Shown here: positions 33,701-38,520 of the stretch, in pieces
Layout of the letters: every line of letters starts with the position of its first letter
Position numbering within the stretch: position 1 is the stretch's first letter
Origin: Candidatus Poribacteria bacterium
GTDB lineage: Bacteria > Poribacteria > WGA-4E > B28-G17
NCBI GenBank assembly: GCA_021162805.1
Contig: JAGGXZ010000088.1
Coordinates: forward strand, 1-38,520
DNA: 38,520 nucleotides
Direction of reading: 5' to 3'
The notes under the pieces: model-generated
The model's database searches: none
What the model saw: only the letters and a program-made list of their open reading frames with translations
Told to the model about the DNA's origin: nothing
Made by a program: the position numbers and the translations under genes

Positions 33701-34393
33701 AATACTTCCAGAGACCAAAGGGATATCTTCTGCGCAAAAGATCACCTCCTTATCCGTCTGGCGGACTACTGTCCAACCGGCGGGAGCTCGGGCTCCGGTG
33801 ATACCGGAGCCTATATATCTCCAATTTGTCACTTTACCTTTCGTCCATGTGAGCTTATAACGCCATGTTGGGGGACCCGATTGAACTACTGAAACAAACC
33901 CAGCGCTACTTGCACTTTCTAACACTAACTCGTGTTTGCCATGGGACAAAGTAAGGGATTTTTTACATCGAAGGTCTACAATACCATCTTCCATCCGTAT
34001 AAATATAGACTTATCCCCCGGTACCTGCGACACATCCCATTGGAGTATCATCCCCGCATCAGAATTTACTTTTAACTCCCACTGATGCTCCTCACCTGCT
34101 CGCTTAATGTCCTTCTTGAGCTTGGGGAAAAGAGGATCTTTGATCCAAAAACCTGCACTTAGGGTAGGTTGACCGGGAAGAGAAGGAAAATCAATGGGTG
34201 GTAAAACCACATCCATAGAATCCTGATTATCTGAGGCTTCCGAATTTTCACCAAAGATCAATTGAATCGGGCTTACTCCCCCTCCATCACGGTTTGCTGT
34301 GATGGAAGCTTCCCATCCTGCTGCTTTGAGAGAGGAAGGGAATATCAGAAAAGCTATGAGAAAAACCAAAGCAACCAATCGTCGGGATAACAT
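27743..34393 (-). CDS. 2216-residue secreted protein: PQQ-like propeller, NosD beta-helix, cohesin and YPNPFN tail
   Basis: Signal peptide at 1-24. Domains by approximate residue: 25-255, unassigned beta-rich region; 258-350, Ig-like; 355-714, PQQ/BamB-like propeller with blades such as VYIGSDDHRLYALDADTG; 715-805, fibronectin III; 815-900, PKD-like; 904-990, Big-type domain shared at DNA level with the next upstream gene; 1000-1105, fibronectin III; 1112-1478, NosD-type right-handed beta-helix ending GNYWSNYKGSDADGDGIGDT; 1485-1580, fibronectin-like; 1584-1860, OmpL47-like and Big_5 modules; 1864-1954, variant dockerin doublet; 1968-2110, cohesin; 2118-2216, FlgD-like C-terminal domain beginning LLQNYPNPFN. 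Tails of this type act as secretion and surface sorting domains in type IX systems and are widespread in these phyla; that role is inferred. The base composition is richer in A+T over 30,100-33,500. It probably forms part of a surface or matrix scaffold. The ribosome site is GGGGTGTGG. Confidence 0.88.
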   Translation of the reverse strand: MLSRRLVALVFLIAFLIFPSSLKAAGWEASITANRDGGGVSPIQLIFGENSEASDNQDSMDVVLPPIDFPSLPGQPTLSAGFWIKDPLFPKLKKDIKRAGEEHQWELKVNSDAGMILQWDVSQVPGDKSIFIRMEDGIVDLRCKKSLTLSHGKHELVLESASSAGFVSVVQSGPPTWRYKLTWTKGKVTNWRYIGSGITGARAPAGWTVVRQTDKEVIFCAEDIPLVSGSIDGFEIDGTRKGIGSYTCHGAQGDIEGSVETTVDADPPELTVLFPPDNYTTDTFSLTVRGTASDKSGIWKITVNGKPASGTENWSANITLREGSNIVTVIAYDNSVNHNTTVRRLTVRVIVPSESDWVMFHHDPQHTGYSPDIKIPSQVEKIWSYYCRGGYSPSIANGIVYLGTHNMSGDDVIAVDGEDGSLIWSYNFGGNAYVDATAPAVVSGIVYITGASNSNSNGTVYAFDAVTGSLKWSYTIGAHIFKSSPTVVNGKVYFGADDKKVYCLDANTGSEIWTFTTGSYVRSSPAVSNGIVYIGSDDHRLYALDADTGRLIWSYNTDNEGYNGSIQNAPAVSGGKVYFRSGNKYTYCLDAVNGSVIWKRRTDGGQSSVAVAYGKVYIADYQGTIYALDANSGGIIWSYNTNTEIASSPVIANNVLYIGIGGDKDADLLALDASTGSLLWSIDYGNRSFFSVPAIANGKVYIADQDFHLYAFGSMPIPSPPTLVSPSNGLTGRPISLTLSWNPSSGATSYRLVVDDNPDFSSPIFDQSNLTTTSKSISGLSYSTTYYWRVSASNSAGTSDWSEIWSFTTKHVHTVSKPYAPSGPSSGDVNQTLSFSAGGSSCSWDHQVQYQFDWGDENYSSWGPSTQSHSWSGAGTYTIRVRARCAVDTSIISDWSDGKIVTIRELTSIELTSDFESITCDGYTSFKVIAFYSDGSQEDVTSEASYRVISGSEYGKIEGLGLRGINNTYENKKVIIEASYEGKIDREEVIIEGSTPPPDTIPPSAVVDLTVSSSTSDSITLTWTAPGDDGAVGKASQYEIRYSTSSPFNWDAAIRYEEELEPQPAGSRESFTIIGLSPDTTYYFALKAADEVPNWSTLSNIAQGKTLAQEPRTWHVDDDFRDYPRADFTKIQDAVNAASPGDTIIVYPGTYTENVKVNKDHLTIRSEKKAETTIVRAANEDNHVFEVTADYVTIRGLSICGAKLGCAGIYLSGVEYCSIENNRCGWDAGKNNRGIWLDNVSNSILSNNICDSSYEEGIVLYSSDNNTISNNTCSRSKMFAIWLSCSNNNTVSSNLCNSSRNEGIYLSSSNNNTLLSNICSSNSNRAIFLFSSNGNTLSNNTCNQNNTGIWLENSSNNILSKNTCTLNGGGGIVLRYSDTNTLLNNSCTPNGGFGIFILSSSNNSIYLNSLTDAHSDSTNIWNSQEKITYTYNGKIYTNYLGNYWSNYKGSDADGDGIGDTPYSIDGDKDSYPLVGPWKDGVIEFLNQPPSRLSNPSPADGAADISTSPELSVLVTDPDGDPMTVTFYDASDDSVIGSVSEVASGTRPSVTWAGLDYGTEYSWYVKVSDGINPEVSSNTWSFTTTVDSLPPETTISISGTAGDNNWYISDVTLTLFATDTGSGVKETKYKIGSGSWQDYSSPSTISTEGITTIYYYSVDNADNQEDERSREIKIDKTKPTGSISINNGAETANSAPVTLTLSASDAISGMGEGAQMRFSNDGDTWSTPEPFSTTKQWTLSSGDGTKTVYVKYKDVAGNWSDAFSDTILLDTTPPSILSKEPEGGNVLPTSEIKVAFSEEMDQNSAGKAFTITPQLEGEITWKGNTLIFNPRAELEQNTEYTVKITGIKDRAGNPVSTSWSFTTGLFGDVAPLPGKDGREQGDGKVNIGDALRVARIGARLVSPTPLDLIFGDVAPSPGPSNGPNNGKFGDGKLNVGDALRIARYAVGLIDKEDFPARKASPPTPPRPAYADLKQLRIVVEKTAALQDGIANVNIRLVDQSPISSVGAIQFTLGYDPLFWSIAGNPIKGELLKGAVLITNPRSFPSDSGDLIISLFTLAQNGLYQENDDLLVTIPFQALTDNPPGEMDVKLEIEVATDINGGSIPIRAEGGRILILNKDLPADTALLQNYPNPFNLETWIPFQLAEESDVVIRIYDIEGRLIRTLNLGRKPPGFYLTKDRAAYWRGLNRNGERVASGVYFCEIQAGNYKAIRRMTIEK
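28522..28808 (-). repeat. Variant dockerin-like doublet with enlarged calcium loop, copy 2
   Basis: Same structure as copy 1: GDVAPLPG then GDGKVNIGDALRVARI, and GDVAPSPG then GDGKLNVGDALRIARY. The second repeat of each copy carries a similar GPNNGKFGD stretch. Confidence 0.7.
30187..30678 (-). repeat. Seven 69-bp tandem repeats encoding 23-residue beta-helix coils
   Basis: The protein repeat has the form N-x-x-(I/L)-x-x-N-x-C, then a variable 3-6 residues, G-I-x-L-x-x-S-x. Cys is the ninth residue in seven successive coils (NNIC, NNTC, SNLC, SNIC, NNTC, KNTC, NNSC). One coil is 22 residues long. It is coding, not a CRISPR array. Confidence 0.8.
31423..31670 (-). repeat. Big-domain module, copy 1 of a DNA-level duplication
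   Basis: This stretch of the 2216-residue gene is nearly the same as 37073-37315 in the peptidoglycan hydrolase gene. The first 120 bases of each differ at only about one position in ten or fewer by eye, and similarity falls off after that. Confidence 0.8.
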
Positions 34394-34420
34394 TTAACCA
34401 CACCCCTTTATAGAGGAAAA

Positions 34421-37400
34421 TCAACGAGTAATTGTTAGCTTTCGTGTTTGAGTAAAATAGGGTGTCTTTAAAGTATAGAAGTAGATCCCACTGCTTACAC
34501 TCTCCCCTTGTTGATTCCTTCCATCCCAGTAAATTGCTCTCCCCTTTCGGATGTATTCCCCCGCCAGTTGATTATGAAGCTTGAAGCGCTTCACTTCTCG
34601 TCCCATCATATCGTAGATGATCAGAGTTACACTGCTATCCTCCGCCAGCCGATAAGGTATCCATGTCTCAGCATTGAAGGGATTGGGATAATTAGGCAAG
34701 AGCTCCGTATGTTTAGGCAATGAACATCTAGCATCTAGAACTATCGTAAGATGATGTTCTCCTGATGGCAAGGTTAATCTTCCAAGCTCATCCATCTTAA
34801 TAATCTTGTCTTTATACAAAATGACACTCCGGTATTTCGGCGGTAGATGATACCATCGAATCTCACCACTTTCCGGTATCTCTATAAATAGCTCCCAAAC
34901 AATATGAGAACCTACCTTCTGGATTGATCTGTCGAGCAAGGGGAAATGTCTATCCTTTATTATCCAGTAAGCCATAATGAGGTTTTCCCCACTCCCTGGC
35001 GGCTTCGGAGGAATAGGACAGTCATACAGAACATCAAAACCAGGGGACGCAAGCGGATGCATGCCAAAAATCAATTCTTTATGCTGTCCAGACATGCAAA
35101 TATTGATTTTGCCTTGCCAAGAAGCCTCCGTGGAAAGCTGAGAAGGTAAGGCCTGAGATGGAGCAGGAGGTATTCCTGAAGCGTTAGCGTTAATGCACAA
35201 GGTTGCATCCTGAAGGATCGCTATGAAATACGCTTTCCCAGGATCCAAGGTGTCTACAATTTCGAAACCTTTCACTGGATCCCAGTAGAAAACGCAGGGA
35301 TATAAAGCATCAGGAGGATCCGTTCGAAGAGCGCTTACAGGTAAAGAGGTAGCCACACTCCCTATCATATGCCAACCGGCTTTTACATGACGAGTTAGAC
35401 TGTCTCGGGGTTGATATTGAATTGGAACCTCTATTGGCTTATCGCCTATAACACCGATAATATATCCCACACCAAACTTCAAAGTGTCAGCAAGAACGAA
35501 ACCTAGCGGATCCTGCCTTAAAGTAAACACAAACGGGCCTTCTTGGCCCTCCCAGCTTATTACGGGTATTGACTCCCGCCCTCCAAATAAATCGGCCACA
35601 TTGGGGTTAACAGGATCACCGGGAATGGAAACAAAGTTCAGACCCGGATGGAGAGTAAGAGAGATGATATGAGAAGCAAAAGAAGCACCGGTGTTATCAT
35701 AGCTCCATCCACTTTCTAAGTCGCTTTCATCCAAAGCGAAAACACCAAAGTTAATGGCATTACTCGCTTGTGGCCAGTTTCCATTAAGCTTGAACTTCCA
35801 TGTTAATCGGTACCCGTTAGTTATAGGAACGCTAACAACATCGATTAAATCAAGGTAGTTAACCCCTTCCTCTCCCATCCAAGGTGAGTACCAATCACCG
35901 GGCTCATGCCACATCATGGTAAGAGGTTTCGTAGGGTGAGAGAGCCGCAAATAACAAAATTTAAGGTTGTCTTTCCCATCAGGATCAAGGTATTTGGCGG
36001 TCACCGAATAAACAGTATTAGGACTCATTTGCTTAGGCTGACCAGTTATATCGGCGACAACTGGTGGATGATTACTAGTCAATGTTCTAAAGGTCTTATC
36101 TAATCCGTAGGAAATTCCTTTACTATTCGACGCACATGCTCTGAAGTGATAAGTAGTATTCTCCTTCAAATCGGGTAAATCCTGTTTGAAAGAACCAACT
36201 GCTGACATAAGAACTTTATTCGTAGAAAACTCATAATTTGTCGATGTTCCATATTCAAACCATACTTGGCATGTCTCTCCCCCTGCATCAGCAAGATAAC
36301 CGTTTAGCGTAGATGATGAAACATCTATATCTGATGCCTCAATGGAAAATACAGACGGAGCATACGTTATCGGTCTATTTCCTATTCCAGATATTTCAAA
36401 CTCGCAGATAGGCGGATTACCGCCCAATCGTGTTTGGATCATGTACGTTATCTTTGTCCCTAAAGATTTTATTTGCTCGAAGATACTCTTAGCTATACCC
36501 AGGATCTTGTCCAGAGCCATATCGATGCCTTCTTCCCTGGCAACCTTGATAACAAAACAGCAGAAGTTCCAAAGCGCTTTTAGATATTCCTGCTCGTTGA
36601 TATGGTCTAAAGTTTTCCTGAGCGATTCATCATCCCCATATTTCTGAACGTAACCAATTAATTTTGAAATATCTCCAACAATATCTCCCGTAATTCCAGG
36701 GAGAATCGGGGACAAGCGATTAATAACATCTATTGCAAAGCTTAACTTTCCAAATGATGCAAAGACTTGAAATTTATCTCCATCACCGCAGAATTTAACC
36801 CTATACGTAATCTCCTTTCCAGGAGGAACAAGCCTCACGCCATCACCGAAGGTCTGTTGCTGCACCCCTTCTCCTATGCAATCTATCTCTAGGATTCTAT
36901 TAGCGGGAACAGGTATAAATTCAAGCCAAAGTCCGGATTCATTTTTTACTGTTAGCTCGGCAACCCAGTAATCATTGACCTTAGAGGGGGAAGGTGGTGT
37001 ACTGAAGGTTATCAAACCAGTTCCGTTAGGCTCAGAGGGAATTATAACTGCCTGAGAAACTTTCCCTCGGACAATAACCTCTTCCCTATCAATCTTTCCC
37101 TTATAGCTCGCCTCAATTATAACTTTCTTATCCTTATATGTATTATTGGTTCCCCGAAGCCCTAATCCTTCTATCTTTCCATATTCAGAGCCATCGTTAA
37201 TTACCTTGTAAGAAGCTTTTGAACTCACATCTTTCTGAGTGCCGTCGGAATAGGAAGCTATAACCTTGAAACTGGAATATCCATTGTGAGCTATGGTTCC
37301 GAAGTTAACTGTAAGATCGATGGAGATCAAAAATGATAAATCACTAGAGTCGCCTCCGAGCCCCTCAGGCTCGCTCTCAGTCAAGATTCGTCCCACGTTT

Positions 37401-38520
37401 TTGATCCAATTCGCAGTACCTTCAGGGCACCATTTTGGGCCAATTTTTTCTACGGTATCTAGCCCTTTATTAAGATATTCTTCCCTCAAAGTTCGAGTTA
37501 CCCAAAATATACCATCTTCATAACCTGTTTCCATGTAAATGCCCTTACCGGGGATAAAACCGGGAGCATCACTGTAAGTATTTCGATTAGTATCAGGATC
37601 CCATCCAGGTTCGAAACCCGACCAACAGCTCCCTTCCGGCTTCCACCCCCATGCGTTATATTGATTACCACATGGATTCTTCCCAAAGCTGCTTTCTGCC
37701 CCTGCTATGGCCACGATGAAGCGCGGATCCACATTGAAATACTTTCCCCATTTGACAAAATGCTCGCCTTCCTCTCTCATCGGGCTGTTTTTCTCTTTAA
37801 GATACTCATTTATTAGATTGGCAAGAGCTTTATCGTTAAGGTCAAGCCAGCTTGAAGAAGACATGGAAGAAAGATAAGGTATGGGATTAACCCAGCCAAC
37901 ATCTCTCGGATCAACATCAACAGGGGTTCTCCCCCAACCAGTAGAGGGCAGCTCAGACCCAATGTTGATGCCGAAGTGCAGGTGCGAAGGAGATCCTGCT
38001 TTTCGAATTCCACCTATGGGCTGGCCTGGTTCGACTGTGATTCCTTCCCTGACAGAGTCATAGGCTAAGACATGACCGTATACCGCAAGGAAGCAATATT
38101 TCTCTCCATCTTTCCAACATTCATGGCGAATGATTATCACTAATTGCATGGGATCAGAAGAACGTTCCACCTTCACAACTTTACCTGTAGCGATAGAATA
38201 TACAGAGTGTCCTTCGTCTGCGTGGATATCCACCCCTGCGTGCCGTTTCCCCCAATTCTTCTTGTAAACTTCCGAGTCAAAATCATAGTTTGGGTGTGTA
38301 ACTAACATAGTTCCTTCTCCAAGTGGGTTTCTCCATCCCTTTGCCGCAGCACCCGACCAATCTATGGTGTATGTAGATACTTGTGGGTTGTAAGTTACTG
38401 TGAATTGTCTTGATGCCGTAGCACCTGTATTATCCTTCAACGTCACCGTCCAGGTCCATGTTTTAGGCTGAGTTCCACTCTCATTGTATAGCACCTTAGG
38501 TCTTAGAGTCATGGAAGTAT
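34421..38520 (-). CDS. Secreted peptidoglycan hydrolase with M23 peptidase and lysozyme-like domains, 5' end cut by the window
   Basis: The frame is open to the window end, so the signal peptide is not seen. Residues are counted from ATG at 38512. The truncated start (1-50) is a PKD/Ig-like module. 60-210 is an M23 (LytM) endopeptidase with zinc ligands His91 and Asp95 in HAGVDIHA, His147 in YGH and His179 in HLHFGI. 250-385 is a lysozyme-like or GH73-like domain with AIAGAESSFGKNP, where Glu273 is the likely catalytic acid. 395-485 is the Big-type domain shared with the 2216-residue protein. 500-700 is a beta and then helical region of unknown type. 735-810 is fibronectin-like, 950-1115 a GLNFVSIPGD beta region, and 1264-1363 an NYPNPFN FlgD-like tail. 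It would cut both peptide and glycan parts of cell wall, outside the cell, perhaps on other bacteria or in remodelling for the surface scaffold. Stop at 34421 is 27 bases before the next gene. Confidence 0.86.
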   Translation of the reverse strand, partial: TSMTLRPKVLYNESGTQPKTWTWTVTLKDNTGATASRQFTVTYNPQVSTYTIDWSGAAAKGWRNPLGEGTMLVTHPNYDFDSEVYKKNWGKRHAGVDIHADEGHSVYSIATGKVVKVERSSDPMQLVIIIRHECWKDGEKYCFLAVYGHVLAYDSVREGITVEPGQPIGGIRKAGSPSHLHFGINIGSELPSTGWGRTPVDVDPRDVGWVNPIPYLSSMSSSSWLDLNDKALANLINEYLKEKNSPMREEGEHFVKWGKYFNVDPRFIVAIAGAESSFGKNPCGNQYNAWGWKPEGSCWSGFEPGWDPDTNRNTYSDAPGFIPGKGIYMETGYEDGIFWVTRTLREEYLNKGLDTVEKIGPKWCPEGTANWIKNVGRILTESEPEGLGGDSSDLSFLISIDLTVNFGTIAHNGYSSFKVIASYSDGTQKDVSSKASYKVINDGSEYGKIEGLGLRGTNNTYKDKKVIIEASYKGKIDREEVIVRGKVSQAVIIPSEPNGTGLITFSTPPSPSKVNDYWVAELTVKNESGLWLEFIPVPANRILEIDCIGEGVQQQTFGDGVRLVPPGKEITYRVKFCGDGDKFQVFASFGKLSFAIDVINRLSPILPGITGDIVGDISKLIGYVQKYGDDESLRKTLDHINEQEYLKALWNFCCFVIKVAREEGIDMALDKILGIAKSIFEQIKSLGTKITYMIQTRLGGNPPICEFEISGIGNRPITYAPSVFSIEASDIDVSSSTLNGYLADAGGETCQVWFEYGTSTNYEFSTNKVLMSAVGSFKQDLPDLKENTTYHFRACASNSKGISYGLDKTFRTLTSNHPPVVADITGQPKQMSPNTVYSVTAKYLDPDGKDNLKFCYLRLSHPTKPLTMMWHEPGDWYSPWMGEEGVNYLDLIDVVSVPITNGYRLTWKFKLNGNWPQASNAINFGVFALDESDLESGWSYDNTGASFASHIISLTLHPGLNFVSIPGDPVNPNVADLFGGRESIPVISWEGQEGPFVFTLRQDPLGFVLADTLKFGVGYIIGVIGDKPIEVPIQYQPRDSLTRHVKAGWHMIGSVATSLPVSALRTDPPDALYPCVFYWDPVKGFEIVDTLDPGKAYFIAILQDATLCINANASGIPPAPSQALPSQLSTEASWQGKINICMSGQHKELIFGMHPLASPGFDVLYDCPIPPKPPGSGENLIMAYWIIKDRHFPLLDRSIQKVGSHIVWELFIEIPESGEIRWYHLPPKYRSVILYKDKIIKMDELGRLTLPSGEHHLTIVLDARCSLPKHTELLPNYPNPFNAETWIPYRLAEDSSVTLIIYDMMGREVKRFKLHNQLAGEYIRKGRAIYWDGRNQQGESVSSGIYFYTLKTPYFTQTRKLTITR
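37073..37315 (-). repeat. Big-domain module, copy 2 of a DNA-level duplication
   Basis: Partner of 31423-31670. It encodes FKVIASYSDGTQKDVSSKAS and EYGKIEGLGLRG, differing from copy 1 at a few residues only. Confidence 0.8.

Noticed and set aside
1-38520. tRNA, rRNA, insertion sequence, integrase or phage genes
   Set aside because: None was recognised on reading both strands. A short tRNA could have been missed without a covariance search.

Overview
The window is most consistent with a member of Candidatus Poribacteria or a close relative. This is inferred from gene content and style, not from a marker gene, because no rRNA or tRNA was seen. The signs are several sulfatase-family genes with Tat signals, very large secreted multidomain proteins that mix cohesin and dockerin modules, C-terminal tails of the NYPNPFN..TWIP type ending in a lysine- or arginine-containing strand, and HEAT-repeat lipoproteins. 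A diderm envelope is supported by an Omp85-type barrel protein ending in Phe.

Layout. (1) 1-5519, plus strand: a GHMP sugar kinase cut by the window edge, an unusual Omp85/POTRA outer-membrane protein with extra N-terminal domains, and a ComM/YifB AAA ATPase, closed by a strong bidirectional terminator. (2) 5571-9425, minus strand: a GNAT acetyltransferase, two HEAT-repeat lipoproteins and trmJ in tight order behind a sigma-70-like promoter, then a terminator-like hairpin and a separate Flp/type IVb pilin gene with a well-matched sigma-54 (-24/-12) promoter. (3) 9417-15190, minus strand: a long carbohydrate-flavoured operon with a TIM-barrel sugar isomerase, a GT2 glycosyltransferase, a CoA-disulfide-reductase-like flavoenzyme, a small protein plus nucleotidyltransferase cassette, a clan GH-A glycosidase and an SDR dehydrogenase. 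(4) 15235-19796, minus strand: a complete branched-chain amino-acid type ABC importer (livKHMGF) behind a near-consensus promoter. (5) 19909-24766: three intact sulfatase-fold genes, only one of which keeps the formylglycine cysteine, plus the deleted remains of a fourth. (6) 24841-25070: remains of murQ. (7) 25122-38520, minus strand: three very large secreted proteins in one apparent operon. They are a cohesin/dockerin protein, a 2216-residue protein with a PQQ-like propeller, NosD beta-helix and cohesin, and a peptidoglycan hydrolase with M23 and lysozyme-like domains, truncated at the window end.

The genes suggest a lifestyle built on extracellular glycans and matrix: sugar-sulfate or phosphate ester hydrolysis, a glycosidase and sugar-processing enzymes, amino-acid or amide uptake, a regulated pilin and a cell-surface scaffold. 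The most unusual material is the secreted-protein operon. It contains dockerin-like doublets with an 11-15 residue insertion in the calcium-loop region, on the same chains as cohesins, and a beta-helix with a cysteine at the same position of seven successive 23-residue coils. The two non-cysteine sulfatase-fold enzymes, the sigma-54 promoter of the pilin and the fused Omp85 protein also stand out. Decayed genes (sulfatase, murQ) and intergenic inverted repeats show that the 21.4-25.1 kb segment is a site of turnover.
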